The notes under the pieces were generated by a model, which was not told where the DNA came from, ran no database searches, and was given only the letters and a program-made list of their open reading frames with translations. Positions 8,281-19,099 of a stretch of DNA of 23,718 bases are shown here, one piece after another. The translations under genes and the position numbers were made by a program. Source of the DNA: Plantago elongata (taxonomy: Eukaryota; Streptophyta; Magnoliopsida; Lamiales; Plantaginaceae); assembly GCA_036897095.1 (NCBI GenBank), contig JAYMSP010002538.1:1-23718 (forward strand), written 5' to 3'. How positions within the stretch are numbered: the first letter of the stretch is position 1; each line of letters starts with the position of its first letter.

Positions 8281-9075
8281 AGAGTCTTAATTGTAACAAT
8301 TGGCCTGACAAGTTAAATTAAAGTTGGACGAAGTTTTATAGTTACAAGACGAGAAAATTGTTAAATGTACAAGGATGACTTTTATTCATTAGGAATTTAG
8401 GAGTCGTGAGTGTCAAATTTGAAGTCGTAGAAACTATTGTTGAAAAGATTGAAAAAATTTTTATGATATAAGCAAGCAGATTTGATTTTTCTCAATAATA
8501 GGAAGATTCAAATCGCATAAATAGTAATTATTTGTGTGTTAAACAACTAGATTAAAAATATATATAATTATATTTTTTTAAACTACCATAAATGGTATTG
8601 TTTTCTTCTAAAATATGTTAACAATAATTCTTAATTTCAATCTTTTTATAACTTTATTTATAATAAATAAGTATCGAGAATGGAATGCATCTTAGTTGGT
8701 AATTCGAGGTTCGAGTCACCTTTTTCGTTTAAAAAATAATACATTAACAAACAAGTATTGTTACTTGTACGAACGAACTTTGAGCGACTACTTAAGAGTA
8801 TTGAAATACAAATTAAACTCAAAGAGTCTTAATGACAAAAAGAATGAACAAGTTACATTAAAGATAGAAGGTTCATAGTGACAAGATGAGACAATTCTTG
8901 AATATACTACTTCACTGTACAAGGATGACTTGTATTCATTGGGACTTGGGAGTCATGAATGATAATGTATTAAATTTGGAAGTTCTAGAAAATATTTTGA
9001 AAAGAGATGCTCAGTAATGCGAGACGGTTTGATTTTTCTATAATAATATAAAAAGTTAAAATCGCATTGATATAT
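8281..9075. repeat. Diverged direct duplication, offset about 542-550 bp
   Basis: The segment at about 8281-8530 is repeated at about 8823-9075. Shared landmarks, in order, are AGAGTCTTAA, GACAAGTT/AACAAGTTA, GTACAAGGATGACTT (at 8368 and 8918), TATTCATT, GGGAGTCATGA/AGGAGTCGTGA, GTTTGATTTTTCT and AAAATCGCAT/CAAATCGCAT. Small insertions shift the offset from 542 to 550. No coding frame is conserved between the copies. The unit is probably an old duplicated piece of an unidentified repeat. Confidence 0.6.
8692..8720 (+). other. tRNA-like A-box/B-box remnant
   Basis: TTAGTTGGTAA (8692-8702) resembles a tRNA A-box/D-loop, and GGTTCGAGTCACC (8708-8720) resembles a B-box/T-arm. A run of T follows. 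The two are only a few bases apart, so the anticodon arm is missing and this is not a functional tRNA gene. It may be a fragment of a tRNA-derived SINE or simply chance. Confidence 0.2.
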
Positions 9076-9296
9076 ATTAGTTGAGCGTTTTAAGCAATCA
9101 ATTTGAAGGACATTTCATTATTTCGTTATATTTAAGAAAAATGTAACTTTTACATAAATCATGTAAAAAATGCAAGTAGGCTTTCATTGTGCGGTATTGT
9201 TTCTCCTAAAATATGTTTTCACGCATGTCACATGAGGTTGCAGTACAATCTTCTCAAATCTGACCCATTGAAAGTTGAAACCATCGGAGCCATCGC

Positions 9297-9377
9297 TTTG
9301 GTTCTTAGTCCTTACATCCGGCCAGGTTGATATACACAGTACGAACGGCCACACGGTTTGGTTCTTAGTTCTTATAT
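9297..9377. repeat. 60-bp direct repeat
   Basis: TTTGGTTCTTAGTCCTTACA (9297) recurs as TTTGGTTCTTAGTTCTTATA (9357), exactly 60 bp later. The sequence between is only weakly alike. Runs of this kind are often parts of degenerate plant repeats. Confidence 0.5.
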
Positions 9378-9832
9378 CTGAACACACAAGTTCCAAACGC
9401 TAATCCTTGCTAGGTATTTGACCATCCAAATATGCTCACAAATCTACTTATTGTGCAAACAGTAAACTTAGCAACCAATCAATCAAGTAATTAGCCTACA
9501 TTTGTACTCTACCAGTACTATGCCTGATCCAAAAAACAAACTCTATGCCACCAAAGAAATACGCATTTCTTGAAAATAAAGGCAACATTTCAATTCCTAC
9601 AAGCATCCAGATGTGAGCCATTTACACTAAAAAATATTACCATTAATAGGCTGTAGTTTCTACTTTCTACCAGAACTTGTGTTTATAAACAATTTTCAGC
9701 ATGAGGAACTGGTCAAGAAAGGTTTTCTGTAATATTTGCAGGTCGTGGTCGACTTCTGTAGCATCATCCATCTCCACATCATCCTTGGTACTTCAATCCA
9801 CTACAGACTACAGACAAAATCCAGGAGATGCC

Positions 9833-12800
9833 TTAGCCACTCAGCCTCTGAGGGGGCCTCCCAGCACTTTTTCTTCTTGCCCTTTTACCCTTTGTTATTA
9901 CGAGTGGCAAAGAAAGGCTTGCGATTGAGCGTACTTTGTGAGGTGGTTGATCATCCTCCACAGGTAGGTCCGATTCTTCCCCAACAGGAACAGAGCTGCT
10001 GCCCAACCCATGATTCTGCCCAGGATGCATCTCTGTTGGTTCAATTTTCACTCCGTTAAAATTGTTTCTCTCTTGCCTCCTCCTCTTGGTATAAACAAGA
10101 ACATCTTCTCCCTACAGGTGATGATCCCATGCAAAATAAACTCTTCAAAAAATATTGAAAATATGGTATAGTTCCATTTATAGAGGAACAAAACAAGAAA
10201 ATTTTTGACCCTTTATTTCCATACTAATACAGGATGTTTGAAAAACTATGAGGTTTTCATTCCACTAAGAGATTTAATGCAAGTTCTCCATGTTTGTTAT
10301 TCTCTAGCCTAATAAAGCGCACAAAGGGAACTGATGCCGTGCAAAACAAAAACTGATAATGTGCATATCTAAAACTATGAGCATGCACAGGATTTTTTAA
10401 GACTTTAACAATCTTACACAGTTTACACTTTAAACTCCTGGACACATTTCACCACGAAGTTCAGTAGACAGATGGACATCAAAGAGTAACTTTACGATAC
10501 CCAAATAAAAATCATAAGAATGAGTAGCAGAGCAATAAAAATGCACAGAAGCAGCAAACAGATAGAAGACTCACCTTTCTTAACGTATCTGCAAAACTAG
10601 TAAGGCCCTCACTTTTCATTACTACATCAGGATCAGCTGTGACAACTTTACTCGTTGTTGCAGTATCACGCATTACTTTATCAGTCATAGTATGCTCTGA
10701 TGTAGACTGAGAAGCTGTATTGGTACCAATACTTGTTCCGTCACCATTGTGTAGAGGGGCAATCAGATCAGTCTCATCCAAACCCAGTTCTTCCAGGGAA
10801 GAGAACTTCTCAGCATTATCGGCAACTATCTTGTCAGCTCGATTTCTCATTTCTCCAACTTGGAATTCTACAGAAATAATCTTACGAAGTATATGTTCCG
10901 TCGGATCATTACCATCACCAAGTTGGGCCAACAAAAATTCATCAGTAGCCGAACCATTTTCATCCATTTGGATCTTTTGACAGGCTTTTCCTACAAAATG
11001 CAGATTTTGTCACACAACTAAGCACAAATATCTGTGTGAACTTGATTACAGTCAAATGCACAAAAAATGCGCATCAACAGATCTAGACTTTCAAATACAT
11101 CAATCTGAAACAGGCAATAAGGTCATCTATAGGATATCCATTTTCCTATGTAGTGCAATATAAATACAGTTACAATACATGTGAAATAAAAAGTACTTTG
11201 ACGGCAAAGTGGGAAGATTTTAAAATCAAATATCATCAAAGCATAATGCCCATAATGCAAACATTTTGTGGGTATATAGTTCTGAGCATAGTAAGGGCAA
11301 AGTTACAAAAACTTATATATGTAACATCAATATGTATAACTTATCTGTTATAAATCATATAAACACCCCAATTTAAATGGGAATCAACAAACATTCTCAA
11401 ATCAAGCAAGAAGAAACCATCAAAGATCAAAATGAGTACACTGAGTCATCTGAATGCTGAAGTCAAGGTCCCATAATTCAGATAAGTTCAGCTCAGGCCC
11501 AATTAAAACTCCCAAGAAAGACTTCACAATGCATGCTATTGCACCAATACAGAACCAAGAGTGCAAACATGATAACAAGTTACCGTAGAATTTGCCCTAG
11601 AATAGAATCCTCAGAAAGGAAAAAGGGGGGGAAACAGGAAAAGGAAATGCCATGATGAATTTTGGCAATCCGAATTTGTGAATTTATAAGGTTGACATTT
11701 CAGCAAGCATCCAAACCTAAATTTATAAAAGTATGTCCAGTCTAAATTAGTCAAAGAAGACAACTTCCTTTGCTCTAGACTAAAAATCTATGGTGATGCC
11801 TAATCTAGAAAAAAGTGTGGGTAAAGTAGACTTAACTTATAAACTAACACTCAGATGTGGCATTTTAGGAAGTGTGCTGGATCTGGCAAACGCAAGGAGA
11901 ACATTTTATAAAGTCCAAGAGATCATGAAATTACCACTCGACTAGAAATTGATATAAAACATGCAGGGCTTAATAATTATAATAAATCATAATAAGAGCA
12001 CAAACCTGGGTTTTTAGCCTTGTCCATGAATGCTGCTTCATTTCCATTCTTCCTGTTCTCTGCAAAAAATTTGGCCACACTTAGGATCTTTATAGACACA
12101 AACCAATAAGTACTAATTGAACTCGACAGAACAGAGAATGCATTTGCACCATAATAAGAAAAAAGGTTATGATTTGACATAACCGCAGCAACATCCACTG
12201 TGGTTTCTGCTCTTCTTCTCTTTTTCCTCCTTAGGACTTCAGCTGTATGATTACTTCGAGAAAAAGGGATAGCTTTCGCAGCAACGCCTTTAGATACAGA
12301 GCTCTCTAACTCCAGGTGCTTTTGCTCACGCAACTTCGCAAGTGCTCTGTCATACCTCTTGGCCTGTAAGTCAAATTTCTTGATTTGCAATTCAGTCCAT
12401 TTACAGCGCCACATAAGAGGTTGAATAAACGCCCTCCAATGAGCAGTCAGCTTTTTCCTCCTGAGGATCCAAACATCAAGAAACAAAATGTGTCATTCAA
12501 TGATACAAATAAACTTTATAAGAGTTTGATAACTCAACGATAATTATATCATTAACTTTGCGTCTATATTGCGCATAGCCCCTGAAATTTACGATAACAT
12601 AGTGCAAACTCAGGGGCATTTAAAGACAATATGATTGACTACTATTAAAACTTATGGAATCCTTGCAATACTGCATTAGTACCTTGTCCCAAACATATCG
12701 CGCTGAGGATCCCCCACTGATTCAGCATCACCTCGAAAACTTGACGAGGCATCATCGCCCAGGGTATCATCATCATCACAACCACTGTCACCAAATGAAC

Positions 12801-13068
12801 TTGAGCTCTCTGTTGTATCCTGGCATGGCACTTCATCAACCAAACCAGGTCTTCTACATTCCATTATGTCAACTTCATTATCAGCCTTGATAGGCGCTTC
12901 CTTTGTCTGCGTAGCCACGGGTGCTGCACCCACTTTAGAGTCATCAAATGTGAATTTCATAAGCTCTTCTTCTAGCTCTTTGGCAAAATTATCATCAGCT
13001 GGTGGCATATAGGAGGGAACCTCAATCTTTGCATTTAGTCTCTTTCCCATTTCAATCTCAAGAACCAT
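9833..13068 (-). CDS. Uncharacterised plant nuclear-type protein, five coding exons, 481 residues
   Basis: Coding exons, in order on the minus strand, are 13068-12683, 12460-12150, 12059-12006, 10990-10575 and 10111-9833. All junctions are GT-AG and the phases agree, giving 1446 bases including the TAA stop. The start chosen is the ATG at 13068 (MVLEIEMGKRL); a second ATG lies six codons on. The N-terminal part has KIEVPSYMPPADDNF, and an acidic-serine tract lies around residues 90-115 (SSSSFGDSGCDDDD). The best-conserved-looking block is WRCKW (146-150), followed by a helical basic stretch (ELQIKKFDLQAKRYDRALA). Then come a nuclear-localisation-like RRKKRRR (206-212), FSYYEN spanning exons 3-4, a coiled-coil-like helix in exon 5 (ILRKIISVEFQVGEMRNRAD), and a basic C-terminus (KGKRARRKSAGRPPQR) loosely like an AT-hook. 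I remember similar plant proteins annotated only as uncharacterised, and I assign no function. Confidence 0.85.
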
Positions 13069-13085
13069 CGATATGCAAATGTAGA

Positions 13086-13094
13086 TCAAATCAT
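13086..13094 (-). promoter_or_regulatory. Minimal upstream reading frame (ATG ATT TGA)
   Basis: In the 5' leader of the uncharacterised gene, ATG-ATT-TGA sits 17 bases upstream of the main ATG. It is present in the mature mRNA if exon 2 starts at the acceptor ending near 13121 or 13101. A two-codon upstream frame this close could reduce initiation at the main start. Confidence 0.3.
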
Positions 13095-13941
13095 GTTAAG
13101 CTTAGCATTGAATAGGGATGCTAGAAGACACACCTGGTTACATAAAATCAGTAGTTTCCTCAGTCAACGAAATACATATTAAGCAAATTTCAAGTAAAAT
13201 GTATGTCAACGTGCACAGATCATATCCATCGCATTTAATGATGATCAAATATCAATGCATACTTATAACACTTCACTTACTCAAACACGTAGAATACGAT
13301 TCTCATTACGTAACAAGCTAAACAATCTCTTTTCCCATTACTCATTCAACAGTGCAGTAATTTCCCCGCCTTTTCTCTCTAACTTAATGCGAAAGGATAC
13401 AACACACGTAACACGATTCTCATAACAATCTCAAGAATTTAATGTTTCCCAATATTCCTTTTGTCGGCACACTAAATTCCCAAATCCCAATCCCCTAATT
13501 AAACATGTGATCTGTCACTGTCAGTGTTCATCAATGCAAATGATTCAGATCATGTCAATGCCCATGTTTAACGTTCCACTCGTGCTCAATTTCAGGGTTA
13601 CAGCAAGAGTACAAAATTCATTATTAAGATTCCTACCCATTATAAGTTCCATCATAAATAGATTCCCAAAATGCATTTAAGCGAATCAAACCCTAGGTCA
13701 GAAATAATAACCAAAAGAACCACCATGTACGAGTGAAAAAATGTGAAATATAAAGCAACAAACAAAAACCCATTTACCAAGACCCAAATTTTCCACAAAC
13801 CCAATTTTCATAGAATAACGATCAGTAGCAGATTTCACACGAATCATCATCAAAAACAATAGAAACAGAAAATGCCCAAAAACGAATCAAATTAACTAAA
13901 TTAAACCCTCTACACAACATCACGAACAGCAAAAACAATAC

Positions 13942-14060
13942 CTAGATCAAAATGGACGGAAAAGACACCGGGAAACTGCAATTGAACGGTTTATGCGGAA
14001 AATCGATATGTATTGGAGCTAATTTGCGTTTTCTGAGCGAATTCGATGGCCTTTATTTCG
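13942..14060 (-). other. Noncoding first exon of the uncharacterised gene
   Basis: The minus strand carries TTTTGATCTAG followed by a donor GTATTG at 13941. There is no ATG between the donor and the presumed start site near 14060. This fits an untranslated first exon joined to the exon that begins near 13120 or 13100, with an intron of about 820 bp. The right limit is a guess from the possible TATA box at 14081-14090. Confidence 0.5.
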
Positions 14061-14080
14061 AATAGAGTTTGAAGAAGTGA

Positions 14081-14090
14081 TAAATATAAA
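14081..14090 (-). promoter_or_regulatory. Possible TATA box of the uncharacterised gene
   Basis: The minus strand reads CTTTATATTTATC here, about 30 bp before the presumed start of the noncoding first exon. The surrounding sequence is AT-rich, so chance occurrence is possible. Confidence 0.3.
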
Positions 14091-14410
14091 GAAAAAGTAT
14101 TCTCGAGAAATCTAATTAGTAATTCTCAAGCTGGTCAATGCTACTTATATTTTACCCTTTTCAGTTGCTTTTATTCGGTCACTTTCGTTTATGTTTGGTA
14201 ATTTATTTTTCAAATTATGTCTAAAAACTATGATTACATAATTATTGTACTTTCTCAAAATAAAAAAGAGATGGGTATTCAAATTATTGTACTTTCCAGT
14301 CAATGGAGGGGAGTGCAATGTTGAGATTTGAACTCGAATTCGAGATAAAATTAAGTTATAAAAATTATCGGTAAAATTCACATGTTAAGTGCAATTCCTT
14401 TGTAAATTGA

Positions 14411-15107
14411 ATTTGTGTTTTATTGTATCGATTCTTGTGTCTCCTACTTTGTCGTGAATCTTTTTATGTTTCCTACTTTGTCAGGAATTTTTGTAAGTGA
14501 AGTGAGTTTGATGTTGAGATTTTAAATCGTGAAATCATCATTGATCAATTATCAAAAGGGAGGTGAACGACAAGTGAGATCGATAGAGTTACACATGTCT
14601 TTTTTTCTCTAATGTCGTAGAATTTAATTAATTATCTAGAAGAGTTTGAAGGGTACATCAAAGATTCATATAAAATGTATTGTGCGAGGTACTTAAACAA
14701 TTTTTATTTTAAAGGCCCACTACGACAAACATTCAAGAATTTATAGGTCTGAATCTTACACTTCTTGACATCATAAAACGTTCTCTTCCCCTTGTCATAG
14801 ATTGGGTTTTATTTTATTGTGTCCATTCTTGTATCTCCTACTTTGATGGAAATCTTTATAAATGAAGTCAAGTTGATTTTAAGGGGATTTTAATTCCTGA
14901 AATCATCATTCAAGGATAAAGAGAGAGGTGGACGACAAGTGGGGTCGATAGAGTCACACATGTCTTTTTTTCCCTATTATACGAAGGATTTGATTAATTA
15001 TATAGAAGAGTTTAAAGGCATATCAAGAATCCAAAATAAAATTTAAGATAGAAGGAACTTAAACAATTAAACATTTAAACCATTACAATAAAAGGCAGCA
15101 CTCGACA
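14411..15107. repeat. Diverged tandem duplication, unit about 365-394 bp
   Basis: The segment at about 14411-14740 is repeated at about 14806-15107. Common landmarks are TTTTATTGT-TC-ATTCTTGT, CTCCTACTTTG (14441 and 14835), GAAATCATCATT, GAGGTG-ACGACAAGTG, TCGATAGAGT-ACACATGTCTTTTTTT (14582 and 14945), TTGATTAATTAT-TAGAAGAGTTT and ACTTAAACAATT. The first copy has a small internal echo (CCTACTTTGTC twice within 30 bp). No coding frame is conserved. The family is unidentified. Confidence 0.65.
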
Positions 15108-16029
15108 AGCATCAAAATCTGAACCACACATTCGACAAGAATGCAGGCTGATGGTCGAAGAAGAACAATAAGGGTATGTAGTTAAACTCTATATATTTGA
15201 AAAAAATTGATGAATATGAACATAAATTTCTAGGTCCCGGATAATTTAGATAAGTTGATTATATATTGCACTCGCACGCATTGAACAATTGAGTCGAGAA
15301 GTTAGGATTATAGAGTTACTCATTTTGAAGGACTCCTTTATCCTTCAACGCCAAGCAACATGCAAGGGATCAACTCAAATGAATAGAAGATAGTGCTTCA
15401 GTTCTCTTAAGGAAGTTGTATTGAGTCAACATGAAAAAATCACCTTTAAATGGCGTATTTATATAATATAGAATGAAAAAAAATAAAAATATATTAACAC
15501 AAAGTGTTATAAAAGATGATCTCTAGATAATTTATTTACAGACGACACACGTTAGCAATAAAATTATTTATGCTATTAATTATAATGTCTATTTGTTGTT
15601 AACGAAACAATCTTGTTTTTTGATTAATAATATCAATACTTATTTTGACGATACTTATTTTTAAATAAATTTACGTAGAGACTGTATTCCAAAATACTTA
15701 CTCAATTTAAAATAAAATTTTAGCTTAAAAATGTATGTATATATTTTAAAATATAATATTATAATATTCAATAGAATAAATACTTAACATCAATAATTCA
15801 TAAATAAATTTTTATACAGAATATAAATATCATCTATTTTTTTAAAATTGAGTGTCTTAGCTCGTAACTCAAATAAGAACCTTTGAAAAAATGCACTCAT
15901 ATTTTGTGTACCCATAGTTTATGTCGAGGGCTTTTACAATAAGTTTTGGAATGTTTTGCATTTAACCCCATCATTCAAATACACACACTCCCGGTACTTC
16001 TCTCAGATCTTGCTTTCTTACTGCTAATA
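15108..16029. other. AT-rich intergenic stretch upstream of the HSP70 pseudogene
   Basis: No gene was recognised. Positions 15440-15860 are extremely AT-rich. A short inverted pair (TACTCAATTTAAAA near 15692, TTTAAAATTGAGTG near 15841) might mark an old MITE, but the ends are too short to call. I found no clear heat-shock element or TATA box immediately upstream of 16030. Confidence 0.4.
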
Positions 16030-17867
16030 ATGGATGCTGCTACTGGACCTGGAATTGGAATCGGCTTGGGCACAACATAATCGTGTGTCGGAGTGTGGAA
16101 TGACGATTGTATTGAGATAATTGCCAATGATCAGGGTAACCGTACCACCCCTTCCAATGTGGCGTTTGCTGAGACGGAGCGTCTTGTTGGTGATGGTGCT
16201 AAGAATCAAGCTGCTGTAAACCCTGTCAACACTGTTTTTGGTGAGTTTACCGGCTTTCAATTTTCATAATTTTTCTGTATCATCAATCGAAGGCTCTTCA
16301 AGGTAATTGAAGGCTCTTTCAACTTGAAGGGCCATAGTTGTATCACACAAAGGTGGCGAGAAACAGTTTTCTGCCGAGGAAATCTCTTCCATGGTTCTGG
16401 TCAAGATGAAGGAGACTGCTGAGGAATTTCTTGGCATCATTGTTAAAAATGTTGTTGTAACTGTCCCGGCATATTTCAGTGACTCTCAGCGGAAGGCTAC
16501 TAAAGATGCTGGACTGATTGCTGGACTCAATGTGATGCAGATTCTTAACGAGGCCACAGCTGCAGCTATTGCATATGGCTTTCAAAAAATGGCAAAGAGA
16601 GGCAATGATGGAGCAAAGAACGTGCTCATTTTTGACCTTGGTGGTGGTACATTAGATGTTTCGTTGTTAAATATTTACGATGGTATTTACGAAGTGATGG
16701 CAACTTCAGGTGACACTCATTTAGGAGGTCAGGATTTTGATAACAGGATGGTGTGCCACTTTGTTGAGCAGTTTAAGAGGAAGCACAAGCAGGATATAAG
16801 TGGTGATGCAAAAGCATTAAGGCGACTTATTAGAACAGCATGTGAAAGGGCAAAGAGATTACTTTCCTGCACTCTTCAAGCCACCGTAGAAATTGATTCC
16901 TTACGTGATGATTTCCACCGAACCATTACATGGGCTAAATTCTCAGAACTTAATGCGGATCTGTTCCAGGAGTGTTTGAAGCAGGTTGAGAAATGTTTGA
17001 AGGATGCAAATATGGATAAGAGCAGTGTTGATGAGATTGTTCTTATTGGTGGATCAAGTAGGATTCCAAAAGTTAAGAAATTATTGCAACAATTCTTCAA
17101 TGGTAAAGAGCTTGTCAAGAGTGTTAGTCCTGATGAAGCTGTTGCCTATGGTGCTTCTGTGCTAGCAACATTCTTGAATGGGGAAGGCGATGAGAGAGTG
17201 CGAAGGGTTATTGTTATGGATGTTGCTCCATTGTCCCTTGGTATTGAAACTAATGGACAGGTAATGACTGTCGTAGTGCCACAAAACACAACAATCCCAA
17301 CAAGAAAGAAGAGAGTCGTGTACACTGGTGTTGATTATCAGACTTCTGTGAGGATCAGTGTTTATGAAGGTGGGAGAACTAAAAGTATAGATAACAATTT
17401 GCTTGGGGAGTTTGTGCTCTATGGAATCCCTGCAGCTCCAAGGCGCATGTCTGCAGTTACTGTCTGTTTCGACATTGATGTAAATGGTATTTTAGTTGTT
17501 TCAGCTGAGGATAATGCAAAAGGAAAGGATTTCCATCACCAGTGATAAGCGTAGGTTGTCAAATGAAGAAATTGAGAGAATGGTTGAAGATGCTGAGAGG
17601 TATAGAACAGAGGATGAGGAGTTTAAGAAGCGAGTAGGTGCTAGGAATGCTCTGGAGGATTATGCTTACGACATGAGAAATACCATTAAATTTGTAAGTG
17701 CTGCTTCGAAGCTTCCAGTGGCTGACAAGAGAAAAGTCGAGAATTTGTTTGAATCGACTATCAAATGGCTGAATGAGAATCAATTCGCTGGGGCTGATAA
17801 ATTCAAGAATAAGAAGAAAGAGCTAGAGCATATTTGGAAACCCATTGTTGCCAGGATGTATCAGTAA
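16030..17867 (+). pseudogene. Broken cytosolic HSP70 (heat shock cognate 70-like) gene
   Basis: Exon 1 (16030-16240) starts MDAATGPGIGIGLGTT. It has TAA at 16078-16080 where the family has Tyr (GTTYSCVGVW), and Gly replaces the conserved Asp of GIDLGTT. It ends at TTTTTG followed by GTGAG, the usual plant HSP70 intron position in the codon for Asp near residue 72. The 3' splice site and about 22 codons of exon 2 are missing; homology resumes at FKVIEG (16297) and is frame-shifted again before [12 protein letters not shown]. From 16391 a 384-codon open stretch carries [40 protein letters not shown] and the linker region DVAPLSLG. A one-base shift near 17525 moves the rest ([17 protein letters not shown]) into the frame ending at 17867. 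The protein stops at VARMYQ with no lid tail or EEVD. Five lesions make a functional chaperone unlikely, although the middle is well preserved. Confidence 0.87.
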
Positions 17868-18098
17868 TCAGTTAGCTGATGGTACTTGGTAGTGTCTTAA
17901 TCTTGTTTTGGTAATTACTAGACGGTTTCTGCAGTTAGTGTTTTGTAGTATTTTTATGAATGCTATCCAACTTCGTTTTGCTTTTTTATGAAGAAGAGTA
18001 GTACTGATAATTGAAAATTATCCTCAGCTCCGGTATGCTTATTTAACCGTAAGTTTACAAGAACAGTTTGATATGAATACTGCAGGAATATTAATAAG

Positions 18099-18284
18099 CT
18101 AATTCGATTCGTACGCTTGTTTTGCTGTATCCTTCCATTTTCCTTCTTTTTTTTTTTGGCTTTTCATGTCATTGCTTTGTGCAAGAATCTGTTGTAATTG
18201 TGCTCTCTGCAGAGCCTTTGTCACATTGGGCATGCAATTGAAGTTTTCATTCGAACTCATTTTAGCAGTCTTATCAGAAACCAT
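18099..18284 (-). CDS. Small unrecognised reading frame, 61 residues
   Basis: It starts at the ATG at 18284, a few bases past a possible acceptor (TTGTACAG). It reads MVSDKTAKMSSNENFN, then a helix-like KALQRAQLQQILAQSN, then a lysine-rich end. The lysines come partly from an 11-base A run near 18150, which could instead be the poly(A) tail of a retroposed transcript. I do not recognise it. It is convergent with the 3' end of the HSP70 pseudogene. Confidence 0.22.
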   Translation of the reverse strand: MVSDKTAKMSSNENFNCMPNVTKALQRAQLQQILAQSNDMKSQKKKEGKWKDTAKQAYESN

Positions 18285-18386
18285 CTTATAAGCTGTACAA
18301 CAAAACGAAACAGATGCTTGCTGAGAACCGGAGATAGTAATGTAATCAATTTACGAAGTCGACTTACACCATAAATTACCTTTAAA

Positions 18387-18434
18387 TCAAGATGTGAGAA
18401 TCAAGAGTATTAAGAGTATACACTCACATCTTGA
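18387..18434. repeat. Inverted repeat with a 12-bp perfect stem
   Basis: TCAAGATGTGAG (18387-18398) is matched exactly by its inverse CTCACATCTTGA (18423-18434) around a 24-base loop. It is too short for a microRNA precursor and has no T-run like an RNA polymerase III terminator. A smaller hairpin (AAAATGGA/TCCATTTT, 5-base loop) follows at 18471-18491. Confidence 0.6.
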
Positions 18435-18491
18435 GAGGAACGTCATAGAAGAAATCAAATCAAGAATCGAAAAATGGAAGATATCCATTTT

Positions 18492-19099
18492 AGCTGACCC
18501 TCGGTTATTTCATTGAGGCGATGTATATCGACATATTTCCACAATTTCAAAGATTATTATTAGGGCACAATCCAGGTTCCTCAGCACTTGGTAGCTAGAT
18601 CTAACACATTACACATCTACGTACCAACTGCACACATTAATGTCATATGCTCGAAGTTAATATGCAGAGGAATTTGAAGTTAAAAACTGAGTCTAAAGGT
18701 TCCATTAATGCCTTTGAACTGGTCAGATTTTCATAGTGCAACTTGCTGCCTGATCTTTAATGAACTTTTACATGGCTCCATCACCATCATTGCCCAATTT
18801 GTCGCAAGGTATATAGAAGTAATAATTATCTCGGCCCCAATAGCTTTTCTATACGTGAACGTGACCTTTTCTAGCTAGTTGATGATCTTATTCATGATTT
18901 ACTTACATTTAAATGATTGAAGAATGTGAAGAGTAAGAAACACTATCACAAATTTGAACAATTTAATGTACAGTTTAAAATAGAACTGGAATTAAGCTGT
19001 TTAAATTACAGTTCTAATCCAAACAGTCCATTAATCAATCCGCTCCAACACCAGTACAATACATGGAAATTCTCTCCCACACACAACCTTCCTTAAAAA
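18492..19099. other. Intergenic, nothing recognised
   Basis: No coding frame or repeat was identified. The sequence next to the LTR (18980-19099) shows no primer-binding site or polypurine tract, which is why the LTR is called solo. Confidence 0.4.

Noticed and set aside
8692-8720. A functional tRNA gene
   Set aside because: A-box-like and B-box-like motifs are adjacent with no anticodon arm or acceptor stem, so only a remnant is possible.
8696-8878. 60-codon plus-strand frame
   Set aside because: It has no true ATG start, lies across the diverged repeat and is not conserved in the other repeat copy.
9701-10059. Plus-strand frames of 75 and 107 codons
   Set aside because: They overlap exon 6 of the minus-strand gene, whose splice phases and basic C-terminus are consistent.
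16876-17118. Minus-strand frames opposite the HSP70 pseudogene
   Set aside because: They are antisense shadows of the HSP70 coding frame.
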